Assembly: GCF_001570585.1 (NCBI RefSeq)
Contig: NZ_BBXF01000001.1
Span: 1,109,691 to 1,173,690 of the forward strand
Source of the DNA: Herbidospora daliensis
GTDB taxonomy: Bacteria > Actinomycetota > Actinomycetes > Streptosporangiales > Streptosporangiaceae
Direction: 5' to 3'
Length of the DNA stretch: 64,000 nt
Part shown: positions 25,902 through 33,512 of the stretch, piece after piece
Position numbering within the stretch: position 1 is the stretch's first letter
Layout: every line of letters begins with the position of its first letter
Made by a program: the position numbers and the translations under genes
Notes under the pieces: generated by a model
Told to the model about the DNA's origin: nothing
What the model saw: only the letters and a program-made list of their open reading frames with translations
Databases searched by the model: none

Positions 25902-25929
25902 TTGACAGGTCTCCGATTTCGTGTAGGAA
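25902..25929 (+). promoter_or_regulatory. Predicted promoter upstream of the terpene synthase
   Basis: TTGACA (25902-25907) is followed 16 nt later by TAGGAA (25924-25929). This gives an untranslated leader of about 150 nt, AT-rich around 25948-25980 where two AATTAAG copies occur. No operator is recognised there. Confidence 0.45.
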
Positions 25930-26086
25930 TCGATGGGACAAAAGGCTCAATTAAGCTCGGACGCTTTAATTAAGCGCAATCACGCCCACACAACGCACCG
26001 GGCCGAAAACTCCTGCGCCCCTGGGACCGTGCCATTGCCGGTTCACTTTTGTCGCGCCCGGCCAGACGAATCGGAAGGACCTGCTC

Positions 26087-27196
26087 GTGACCAGTGTCGT
26101 TTCGTCGCCCCGGTTGGATGTCCCCTCCTTCTACTGCCCCTTCCCCTACGCCATCTCCCCCGAAGCCGACGATGTGGACCGTGCCACCGTCAAATGGATG
26201 GACGATTTCGGCCTTTTCCGCTCACCGGAACAACGGCAGTACCTCGCCGCCCAGCGCATCGGCCACTGCGCCGCCCTGGCCCTGCCGCACGGACGCGGTG
26301 AAGGGCTGCGCCTCGCCGCCGACTACGTCTTCTGGTTGTTCACCTTCGACGACATGTACTGCGACGAACGCGTCCACGAGATGTCGCTCGACGCGTTCGT
26401 GCAGTTCGTCAGCAAGCTGACGCGCATCGTCGAGGCGCCGACCGCGAGGATCCTCACCGACGACCCGTGGGCCGAGGGCCTGCGGGACATCCGCTTACGA
26501 ATGGAGCGGACCGCGACCCCGGTCCAGCTCGCGCGCTGGGTCGAGGAGCAGCGCAAGTACCTGTTCGGCCTGATCTGGGAGACGGCCAACCGGCTGGAGG
26601 GACGGATCCCGCCGGTCGACGACTACGTGACCATGTGGCTGAACGCCAGCGCCTGCGGCGCCAGCGTGATGTTCGTGGACATCAGCGCGGGCTACGAGGT
26701 CAGCGCCGACGACATGGCCGACTCGAGGGTACGGGCGCTCACCGAGATGGCCAACGCGATCATCGCCTGGGACAACGACCTGATCTCCTTCAACAAGGAG
26801 TCGTACCGGCAGCACCGCTACGGCTACCCGCAGATCCAGAACCTGGTGAGCGTGCTGACCTCCGACGGCACGTCGGTGGAGGCGGCCTCGGCCGAGGCGG
26901 TGCGCATGCGCGACCGGGTGATGACCCTGTTCCTCAAGGTCGCCGACGAGGTGCGCGCCGACGCCTCGCCCGAACTCGACCGTTACGTCTACGGCCTGGG
27001 CGAGTGGATCAGGGGCTATCTGGCCTGGGCGATGAGCACCGGCCGCTACCTCGACCCGCGTAACCCCACCGACCGGATCGCGGCCGACCCGGTCTCGATG
27101 CCGGGTACGTGGAAGGAGCGGGCCAGCGACGACCGCCTCGACCCGCTTCCGCTGCCGGCCATCACGTGGTGGTGGGACCAGCTGGGCACCCGCTGA
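26087..27196 (+). CDS. Class I terpene synthase (sesquiterpene cyclase-like) with atypical sensor position
   Basis: A 369-residue protein from GTG with GAAGGA 8 nt upstream. The Mg2+-binding aspartate motif is DDMYCDE (Asp88, Asp89, Asp93) and the NSE triad is NDLISFNKE (Asn230, Ser234, Glu238). A C-terminal RY pair (Arg320-Tyr321) is present. This layout matches bacterial terpene cyclases that ionise farnesyl diphosphate, such as selinadiene synthase. The pyrophosphate-sensor arginine normally sits 46 residues before the NSE asparagine; here that position is Trp184 in DYVTMWLNAS. Cytoplasmic. No prenyltransferase or P450 lies beside it; a 54-residue conserved gene converges on it. The product is not predictable. 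Confidence 0.9.
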   Translation: MTSVVSSPRLDVPSFYCPFPYAISPEADDVDRATVKWMDDFGLFRSPEQRQYLAAQRIGHCAALALPHGRGEGLRLAADYVFWLFTFDDMYCDERVHEMSLDAFVQFVSKLTRIVEAPTARILTDDPWAEGLRDIRLRMERTATPVQLARWVEEQRKYLFGLIWETANRLEGRIPPVDDYVTMWLNASACGASVMFVDISAGYEVSADDMADSRVRALTEMANAIIAWDNDLISFNKESYRQHRYGYPQIQNLVSVLTSDGTSVEAASAEAVRMRDRVMTLFLKVADEVRADASPELDRYVYGLGEWIRGYLAWAMSTGRYLDPRNPTDRIAADPVSMPGTWKERASDDRLDPLPLPAITWWWDQLGTR

Positions 27197-27361
27197 TCAC
27201 CAATGGGGCGGGCGGTCTTCGAGGAGTCGGGCGTCGTCGTCGGACTCCCGCCACTCGCCCCATCCGTGATCGGTGTCGTCGATCGTCTGGTCGGGGAGCA
27301 CCGGAAGGCCGTCGTCGGACAGGTCGACCGGGCGCAGTTCATCGGGCTGCGGCTCTGACAT
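27197..27361 (-). CDS. Conserved 54-residue acidic actinobacterial protein
   Basis: This short frame runs from ATG at 27361 to TGA at 27197, beginning MSEPQPDELRPV and ending RLLEDRPPHW. The central segment TIDDTDHGWGEW and the PPHW end match a small conserved protein family of actinomycetes that I recognise by pattern, without a known function. About one residue in three is acidic. It lies tail to tail and directly adjacent to the terpene synthase stop (27196/27197). No ribosome binding site stands out; the start is fixed by length and pattern. No transmembrane segment. It could be a regulatory or protein-binding peptide; that is a guess. Confidence 0.75.
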   Translation of the reverse strand: MSEPQPDELRPVDLSDDGLPVLPDQTIDDTDHGWGEWRESDDDARLLEDRPPHW

Positions 27362-27488
27362 GGCCTCAAGCCTAGCGAAGCACCGAGGCGGGATGAGGTA
27401 TCTCCACTACGCTCCCACCGGCAAATCACATCAAAGGTACGATGCCGGAGCAGGTGTAAGCCGGAACGCGACACCCCCGTGAGGCGGC

Positions 27489-29597
27489 ATGGCGACCCCA
27501 GCAGGTTGGCGAAGAGACGGCAATCTTCCCGCGGAGCTCACCAGCTTCGTCGGACGGTCGCGGCTCCTGACCCAGATCAGACAGCGCATCCAGCAGTCGC
27601 GCCTGGTCACGGTGACCGGGATCGGCGGCGTCGGGAAGACCCGCACCGCCCTCCGGGTCGCCCATCAGCTGCGCGCCCAGTTCGACGACGGCATCTGGTA
27701 CGTCGACCTGGCCCGCCTCCAGGACCCGTCGATGCTCCACCACACGGTCCGCACCGCGCTGGGCCTGGCCGACCAGTCGAGCCGCACCAGCGGCGACTCG
27801 CTGGCCGACTGGCTGGGCCAGCGCAACGTGCTGCTGATCCTCGACACGTGCGAGCACATGGTCGACGCCTGCGCCGAGCTGATCGAAGACCTGCAGACCC
27901 GCAACCCCAACCTGAAGGTGCTGGCCACCAGCCGCCGCTCGCTCAACGCGGCCGGCGAGTCGGTCATCCCGATCCCGCCGCTGCCGGTGCCCGGCGACGA
28001 CCCGGCCGAGTCGCCCTACCACAACGACGCCGTCGAGCTGTTCCGGCAGCGCGCCACGGCCGTGGTGCCCGACTTCTCGATCGAGGAGAACAACGTCACC
28101 TCGGTGGCGGAGTTGTGCGTGCGGCTCGACGGCATCCCGCTGGCGATCGAGCTCGCGGCGGTCCGGCTGCGGGCCCTGTCGGTCGACCAGATCCTCGGCC
28201 TGCTGACCGACCGGTTCTCGCTGCTGGCGGGCGCGTCGCGGACCGCGTTACCCCGCCACCAGACGCTCCGGGCCGCGATCGGCTGGAGCCACGAGTTGTG
28301 CGAACCGGCCGAGCGCCTGATGTGGGCGCGGCTGTCGGTCTTCGCGGGCGACTTCGAGCTCGACGCCGCGCGCTACGTCTGCGCCGGCGACACGCTGCCG
28401 CCCGACCGCATCATGGACGTCATCACCGGCCTGGTCGACAAGTCGGTGCTGCTCAGCTACAACACCGTCTCGGGCCAGCGCTACCGCCTGATCGACACCC
28501 TGCGCCAGTACGGCGAGGAGTGGCTCGGCAAGCTCGGCGAGACCGACAACCTGAAGCGCCGCCACCGCGACTACTACCTCCAGCTCGCCGAACGCGGCGA
28601 GCACGCCTGGTCGGGCCCGCGCCAGGTGCACTGGTTCGTCCGGATGCGCCAGGAGCACGACAACGTGCGCACGGCCGTCGACTTCTGCCTGTCGGCGCCG
28701 GGCGAGCACCGCATCGGCCTCGAACTGCTGTCGTCGCTCTGGTTCATGTGGGTCGCCTGCGGCTTCATGCGCGAGGGCCGCCACTACCTGGAACGCGCCC
28801 TGGGCATGTCCCGGCAGGCCAGCAAGGAACGCTGCCGGGCGTTGTGGACGCTCGCGTACGTCTGCAACATGCAGGGCGACCACGACGGCGCGACCGAGGC
28901 GGCCGAGAAGTGCTCCTCGGAGGCGCTGGAGGTCGGCGACTCGGGCGCGGTGATCTTCGCCACCAAGATGCTCGGCACCAGCGCCATGCTGAAGGGCGAC
29001 TTCAAGCGGGCCACCGCGCTGCTCGGCGTGGCGATCGAGTTCCACAAGAGCGGCCGGGAGCTCAACCCGGGCCTGCTCCCGGCGGTGGCCGAGCTCGCGC
29101 TGGTGCTCACCTACCAGGGCGACTACATGGAGGCCGAGACCCTCGTCCAAGACTGCCTGAAGATCTGCAACGAGCGGGGCGAGTTGTGGATCCGCTCGTA
29201 CGCGGTCTGGATCCAGGCCCTGATCGAGATCGGCACCGACCGGCACGACCAGGTCAAGACGAGCGCCCGCGAGGCGCTGCGCATCAAGCGGCACTTCCAC
29301 GACGTGCCCGGCGTGCTGCTGTGCCTGGAGACCATGGCCCGCCACGCCGCCTCGTCGGGCGAGGTCGCCCACGCGGCCTACCTGCTGGGCGCCTCGGAGC
29401 AGAACTGGCGGGCGTCGGGGCTGGCCCAGCTGGGCTCGCCGTTCCTGAACGACGACTACAAGCGCACCATCAAGGAGTGCCGCGAGACCCTGGGCGCCCA
29501 GGAGTTCGAGCGGCTCTTCGTGGCCGGTCAGGCCCTGTCGCTGGAGGACACCATCGCGGTGGCGCTGGGCGAGCTGGAGATCTCCGACTCGCTCTAG
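27489..29597 (+). CDS. STAND-family ATPase with C-terminal TPR-like repeats
   Basis: A 702-residue protein with GAGGCGGC close before the ATG. An NB-ARC/AAA-like NTPase domain starts at once (ELTSFVGRSRL). Its P-loop is GIGGVGKTR (Lys50), its Walker B is VLLILDTCEH and its sensor ATSRRSLN. The DGIPLAIELAAVRLRAL and winged-helix-like region (about 215-345) follow, then about 350 residues of helical TPR-like repeats. It is like the ATPase core of large LuxR (LAL) or AfsR-type regulators, but neither an N-terminal SARP nor a C-terminal LuxR helix-turn-helix is present. It probably acts as a nucleotide-driven signalling scaffold. Its stop overlaps the convergent ankyrin gene by 4 bp. Confidence 0.88.
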   Translation: MATPAGWRRDGNLPAELTSFVGRSRLLTQIRQRIQQSRLVTVTGIGGVGKTRTALRVAHQLRAQFDDGIWYVDLARLQDPSMLHHTVRTALGLADQSSRTSGDSLADWLGQRNVLLILDTCEHMVDACAELIEDLQTRNPNLKVLATSRRSLNAAGESVIPIPPLPVPGDDPAESPYHNDAVELFRQRATAVVPDFSIEENNVTSVAELCVRLDGIPLAIELAAVRLRALSVDQILGLLTDRFSLLAGASRTALPRHQTLRAAIGWSHELCEPAERLMWARLSVFAGDFELDAARYVCAGDTLPPDRIMDVITGLVDKSVLLSYNTVSGQRYRLIDTLRQYGEEWLGKLGETDNLKRRHRDYYLQLAERGEHAWSGPRQVHWFVRMRQEHDNVRTAVDFCLSAPGEHRIGLELLSSLWFMWVACGFMREGRHYLERALGMSRQASKERCRALWTLAYVCNMQGDHDGATEAAEKCSSEALEVGDSGAVIFATKMLGTSAMLKGDFKRATALLGVAIEFHKSGRELNPGLLPAVAELALVLTYQGDYMEAETLVQDCLKICNERGELWIRSYAVWIQALIEIGTDRHDQVKTSAREALRIKRHFHDVPGVLLCLETMARHAASSGEVAHAAYLLGASEQNWRASGLAQLGSPFLNDDYKRTIKECRETLGAQEFERLFVAGQALSLEDTIAVALGELEISDSL

Positions 29598-29980
29598 GCC
29601 GCGCCGAAGATCTCCAGGGCGGTCGTGTCGCCGAACATGCGCGCGGTGTCGGCGGCCGACGGCCGGCCCGCGTGGGGGTCGGCGCCCGCCTCGAACAGGG
29701 CCCTGACCACGTCGTGGTTCTTCTTGAACACGGCCCCGGCCATCGGCAACTGACCCTTGTCGTTGGGCCGGTCGGGGTCGGCGCCCCGGTCGAGCAGGGC
29801 CCGGACCGTGTCGGCGTGGCCGTGGTAGGCGGCCAGCATGAGCAGGGTGTCGCCGTTCTCGTTGTGCAGGTCGACCGGCACGCCCGCGTCGACGTAGGCG
29901 ACCAGTTCGGCGGTCTGCCCGGCGCGGGCGTGGCCGAACAGCCGAGTGGCGAAGTCGACGAGTTCCTGATCCGGCTCCAT
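29594..29980 (-). CDS. Ankyrin-repeat protein
   Basis: A 128-residue protein consisting of about three ankyrin repeats. The clearest are NENGDTLLMLAAYHGHADTV and DKGQLPMAGAVFKKNHDVV, each followed by RALLDRGADP or RALFEAGADP. Such repeats bind other proteins and have no enzymatic activity. There is no signal peptide or membrane helix. It converges on the STAND ATPase gene with stops overlapping by 4 bp; physical interaction between the two products is possible but not indicated by the sequence. Confidence 0.9.
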   Translation of the reverse strand: MEPDQELVDFATRLFGHARAGQTAELVAYVDAGVPVDLHNENGDTLLMLAAYHGHADTVRALLDRGADPDRPNDKGQLPMAGAVFKKNHDVVRALFEAGADPHAGRPSAADTARMFGDTTALEIFGAA

Positions 29981-30082
29981 GCGCCCTATTGTCCAACGGT
30001 AGGGTCCCCGAAACGGCGTGGAATCGATTCACCTCGCCGTAGGTTCTGTAGATGAGACAGACCGTGAGAAAGGCTGCCAGTC

Positions 30083-30982
30083 GTGTACGACCCGACGGAT
30101 CTCTACCGGCTCGACGGTGACGTCCCCGAGCTGACCGATCCGGTGATGCTCTACCACTTCGAAGGCTTCGTCGACGCGGGCGGGGCCGGCCGGCTGGCCC
30201 TCGGGCACCTGATGGCGGAGCTGGACCACCGGGTCGTGGCCACCTTCGACGTCGACCGCCTCATCGACTACCGCTCCCGACGGCCGATCATGGTCTTCGA
30301 CACCGACCGCTGGGTCGAGGCCGACATGCCGGAGCTGACGCTCCACCTGGCCCACGACCTGACGGGCACCCCGTTCCTGCTGCTCACCGGCCCCGAGCCC
30401 GACCGCGAGTGGGAGCTGTTCACCGAGGCGATCGGCATGCTGGCGACCCGGTTGAACATCGGCAAGATGGTGACGATCCACGGCATCCCGATGGGCGTGC
30501 CGCACACCCGCCCGATCGGCCTGACCGCCCACGGCAGCCGCCCCGAGCTGATCAACGGCCAGGTGAGCCCGTTCGGCAAGGTGCAGGTGCCCGGCAGCGT
30601 GGCGGCCCTGCTCGAACTGCGCCTGGGCTCCAAGGGCCACGACGCCCTCGGCTACTCCATCCACGTGCCCCACTACCTGGCCCAGGCGGAATACCCGCAG
30701 GCCGCGGTGACCGCGCTGGAGGCGATCACCCGGGGCACCGGCCTGGTCTTCCCGATGGACGCCCTGCGCGACGCCGCCGACAAGACCACCGCCGAGATCG
30801 AGGAGCAGATCCAGGCCAGTGCCGAGTTGTCGGGCGCGATCACCGGCCTGGAGCAGCAGTACGACGCCTTCACCGCCGGCAAGGACAACCTGCTGGCCGA
30901 GTCGACCCCGATGCCGACGGGCGACGAGCTGGCCGCCCAGTTCGAGGCGTTCCTGGCCGAGCGCGACGACCGCGATGGCTGA
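30083..30982 (+). CDS. PAC2-family protein
   Basis: A 299-residue protein from GTG, with an AAAGG element upstream. The hallmark strand MLYHFEGFVDAGGAGRLALG opens it. FDVDRLIDYRSRRP and the long central TIHGIPMGVPHTRP segment are typical of actinobacterial proteins related to the eukaryotic proteasome assembly chaperone PAC2. A charged helical tail (about 240-299) ends the protein. In actinobacteria the function is not settled; a link to proteasome assembly is suggested by family name only, and no proteasome genes lie here. It overlaps the next gene by 8 bp (ATGGCTGA), so the two are probably co-translated. Confidence 0.9.
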   Translation: MYDPTDLYRLDGDVPELTDPVMLYHFEGFVDAGGAGRLALGHLMAELDHRVVATFDVDRLIDYRSRRPIMVFDTDRWVEADMPELTLHLAHDLTGTPFLLLTGPEPDREWELFTEAIGMLATRLNIGKMVTIHGIPMGVPHTRPIGLTAHGSRPELINGQVSPFGKVQVPGSVAALLELRLGSKGHDALGYSIHVPHYLAQAEYPQAAVTALEAITRGTGLVFPMDALRDAADKTTAEIEEQIQASAELSGAITGLEQQYDAFTAGKDNLLAESTPMPTGDELAAQFEAFLAERDDRDG

Positions 30983-31985
30983 CGAGATCAAGGTCGGGCT
31001 GGTCGGCTACGGCCCGGCCGGTGAGTTCTTCCACGCGCCGCTGATCAGGGCCACCCCGGGCCTGCGGCTGGCCGCCGTGGTGACGGGCGACCCCGAGAAG
31101 GCGGCCCGCGTCGGCCCCGGCGTGGCCGTGGTCCGGCACGCCGCCGACCTCCATCCCCTGGTCGACCTCGTCGTGGTCGCCTCCCCCAACCGCACCCACG
31201 TGCCCATCGCGGCCGAGGCGCTGCGCGCCGGGTTGCCGGTCGTGGTCGACAAGCCGCTGGCCGCGACGGCAGAGGAGGCCCTGGAGCTGGCCGCGCTGGC
31301 CCGCGAGCGGGGCCTGATGCTGACGGTCTTCCAGAACCGCCGCTGGGACGGCGACTTCCTCACGATCGAGCGCCTGCGCCCCCGGCTGGGCGAGATCCGG
31401 CGTTTCGAGTCGCGCTTCGAACGCTGGCGGCCGGTCCCGAAGGGCGGCTGGCGCGAGCAGGGCGGCCCCGAAGACCTCGCGGGCCTCCTCTACGACCTGG
31501 GCAGCCACCTGGTCGACCAGGCCCTCCAGCTGCTCGGCCCGGTCGCCTCGGTCTACGCCGAGGCCGACATCCGGCGCGCGGGCGTGCGGGCCGACGACGA
31601 CTCATTCATCGCCCTGACCCACGCCAACGGCGCGCGCTCCCACCTGTGGGTGAGCGCGGTCGCGGCCGACCTGGGGCCGAGGTTCCGCGTGCTGGGCTCG
31701 GAGGCGGCGTACGTGAAGTGGGGCATGGACCCGCAGGAAGACCGCCTGCGCGCGGGCCGCAGCCCCGCCGAGCCCGATTTCGGCGACGGCGAGCCCGGCT
31801 TCGTCGGCGACGAGCGGGTGCCGACCGAGCCGGGGAACTACCGGGCCTTCTACGAGGGCGTGGTGCGGGCGCTGTGGGGCGAGGCCCCGCCGCCGGTGAC
31901 CGCGGAGTCGGCCGCCGAGGCCCTGGTCGTCCTGCGCGCCGCCCGCGTCTCGGCCGACGAGGGCCGCGTGGTCACTCTCGGCTAG
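30975..31985 (+). CDS. Gfo/Idh/MocA-family oxidoreductase
   Basis: A 336-residue protein starting at ATG 30975, inside the end of the PAC2 gene. The Rossmann motif is VGLVGYGPAGEFFHAPLI and the cofactor-associated lysine motif is VDKPLAATAEEA. The substrate helix GSHLVDQALQLLG contains the usual His-x3-Asp. The sequence resembles the YhhX/scyllo-inositol dehydrogenase-like branch (VFQNRRWDGDF). It would reduce or oxidise a sugar-like substrate with NAD(P)H in the cytoplasm. It differs from the protein at 14788 in length and motifs and lies outside the LacI region. The 3' end overlaps a convergent hypothetical gene by 14 bp. Confidence 0.9.
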   Translation: MADEIKVGLVGYGPAGEFFHAPLIRATPGLRLAAVVTGDPEKAARVGPGVAVVRHAADLHPLVDLVVVASPNRTHVPIAAEALRAGLPVVVDKPLAATAEEALELAALARERGLMLTVFQNRRWDGDFLTIERLRPRLGEIRRFESRFERWRPVPKGGWREQGGPEDLAGLLYDLGSHLVDQALQLLGPVASVYAEADIRRAGVRADDDSFIALTHANGARSHLWVSAVAADLGPRFRVLGSEAAYVKWGMDPQEDRLRAGRSPAEPDFGDGEPGFVGDERVPTEPGNYRAFYEGVVRALWGEAPPPVTAESAAEALVVLRAARVSADEGRVVTLG

Positions 31986-32511
31986 GGAACAACGCGCCGT
32001 TCGGGTCGGCGGCCGGGGAGTAGCGGTTCGGGCCGTGAAACCGCTCGGCAGCCGCCCTGAGCGGCTCGGGGAGCCGGTCGTCGATCTCCGCGTAGTAGAA
32101 CCCGAGGGATTCGAGGATCATCTCCTCGACCAGTCCCCGGAGATACGTCCTGTCGGCGTCGGGGTTCTCGGCGGCGATCTCCAGGATGAGTTCGGAGAGC
32201 CGGGAGAGCGTCGCCGCGTCCCGGTTCTCGATGGCCGGCCAGAGGCGGTCCCAGAGAATCTGCAGGAAGTCGCGATAGGAGAGCGGGTCGTCGGGGTCGA
32301 CGAAGTGGTGCTCGCGCTCCGCCTGCTCGATGTCGGGCTCGAATTCGGGCAGCCACCGGATCATCGCCGCCCGGAGGTAGGGGCGGGCGTCGTCGCCGCC
32401 GTCGGCGCCCGCTTGGGCGCGGTACTCCAGGGCCAGCTCGATCAGGTCGCCGTGGATCGGCCGCAGGCCGAACCAGCGGCGGACCCTGTTCCTGGCTCCC
32501 CTCAGGCGCAT
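31972..32511 (-). CDS. Hypothetical protein, acidic and helical
   Basis: A 179-residue frame from ATG 32511 (MRLRGARNRVRRWFGL) to TGA 31972; the far longer frame upstream is a shadow of the phosphatase gene. The N-terminus is strongly basic, the rest acidic and helix-rich, with YRDFLQILWDRLWPAI as a hydrophobic stretch. No signal peptide or membrane helix is seen and I do not recognise a family. GC-rich third positions support coding. It overlaps the convergent oxidoreductase by 14 bp. A good ribosome binding site is not obvious. Confidence 0.65.
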   Translation of the reverse strand: MRLRGARNRVRRWFGLRPIHGDLIELALEYRAQAGADGGDDARPYLRAAMIRWLPEFEPDIEQAEREHHFVDPDDPLSYRDFLQILWDRLWPAIENRDAATLSRLSELILEIAAENPDADRTYLRGLVEEMILESLGFYYAEIDDRLPEPLRAAAERFHGPNRYSPAADPNGALFPSRE

Positions 32512-32554
32512 GGCGGGCTCCCCAAGTGGCTGCGCCTGGTCGGGTGGCCGGCCA

Positions 32555-32572
32555 GGCGGAGCCGTAACGGAA
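32555..32572. repeat. 18-bp element shared with 52146-52163
   Basis: The identical sequence GGCGGAGCCGTAACGGAA occurs at 52146-52163. Here it lies 10 bp after the stop of the minus-strand phosphatase gene and is followed in that direction by no further gene for 40 bp. In the 3' direction of the phosphatase transcript it reads TTTTTTCCGTTACGG, so a T-tract precedes it. Confidence 0.55.
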
Positions 32573-32582
32573 AAAAGAGCTT

Positions 32583-33389
32583 TTAGTCTCTGAGACGGGC
32601 GCGGAGGGCGGCGGTGTCGTCGGCGGTCCAGCTGTGTTCGGTGAGCCAGCCCATCGGGCCGCCGTAGCGGGTGTCGAGGATCTCCAGGAAGTGCTCGATG
32701 TACTCCGCGCGCGGGACGTGGCTGTCGGCGGGCTTGGAGTCGAGGTCGACGCGGTAGGTGTCGCTGGAGCGGAGCCGTTCGATGATGGCGGCGATGCGTT
32801 CGCCGGTGGCGACGTAGTCGGCCACGATGGCCTCGCGGGTCACGCCGGCGACCTCTTCCGCCAGGGCGCAGAGCACGCCGGTGCGGTCTTTGCCGGCGGC
32901 GCAGTGGACCAGCGCGGCGCCGTCGCCGTGGGCCATCACGCGGAGGGCGGCCACCACCGAGTCGGGGCGGTCGCGCAGGTAGCCGTAGTAGTGGCCGGTG
33001 ACGCGCAGTTCGGGGTCGAGGCGTTCGGCGTCGGCCCAGGGGAGGGCGCGCTCGTCGAGTTCCTCGTCGGGCGGGTCGTCGCTGGCCGCGTCGGTGAACA
33101 GGCCGCCCTCGGCGAAGAGCGTGTGGTGGTGGATCTCCACGACCGACTCGTCGGTGAGGGGGCCGGGGCCCTCCAGCCGGACCTCGGTGTTCGACCGCAG
33201 GTCGATGACGTGGCGCAGCTTCAGCTCCGCCACCAGCAGGTTCACGTCGGCCGGAGTCAGGCTCTGCAGGTTGTCGCCGCGCAGCACCCGGCCGGAACGG
33301 GTGACGCCGCCGTCGACGGTCGGCAGGCCCCCCAGGTCCCGGACGTTGACCGCGCCTTCGAGAACTATCCAACGCCCATTCTCATTCAT
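32583..33389 (-). CDS. Tyrosine/dual-specificity protein phosphatase (PTP, IphP/Siw14-like)
   Basis: A 268-residue enzyme if started at ATG 33389; a GTG at 33425 would add 12 residues. The N-terminal signature GAVNVRDLGGLPTVDGG and RSGRVLRGDNL identifies the actinobacterial tyrosine phosphatase family. The P-loop HCAAGKDRTG gives Cys163 and Arg169. A helical C-terminal part with EHFLEILDTRYGG follows. It removes phosphate from phosphotyrosine proteins or phosphoinositides in the cytoplasm. No signal peptide. A Ser/Thr kinase is encoded 6 kb away, without evidence for a pair. No ribosome binding site precedes either start. Confidence 0.9.
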   Translation of the reverse strand: MNENGRWIVLEGAVNVRDLGGLPTVDGGVTRSGRVLRGDNLQSLTPADVNLLVAELKLRHVIDLRSNTEVRLEGPGPLTDESVVEIHHHTLFAEGGLFTDAASDDPPDEELDERALPWADAERLDPELRVTGHYYGYLRDRPDSVVAALRVMAHGDGAALVHCAAGKDRTGVLCALAEEVAGVTREAIVADYVATGERIAAIIERLRSSDTYRVDLDSKPADSHVPRAEYIEHFLEILDTRYGGPMGWLTEHSWTADDTAALRARLRD

Positions 33390-33512
33390 CACGTATGAGC
33401 CTATCTGTCTGAGCGAGACGCGCACGGCCGGAGGCCGGGTGTGGCTCGCGCCTCGGAATCTGCCCGATCAACACGTCGGCGGCGTGGCCCCCGCATGAAC
33501 TCCGTACCCGGT

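Noticed and set aside
32035..32586. 183-residue plus-strand frame opposite the hypothetical gene at 31972-32511
   Set aside because: The minus-strand frame has better composition, a basic start and an acidic helical body; the plus-strand frame is arginine- and proline-rich shadow text.
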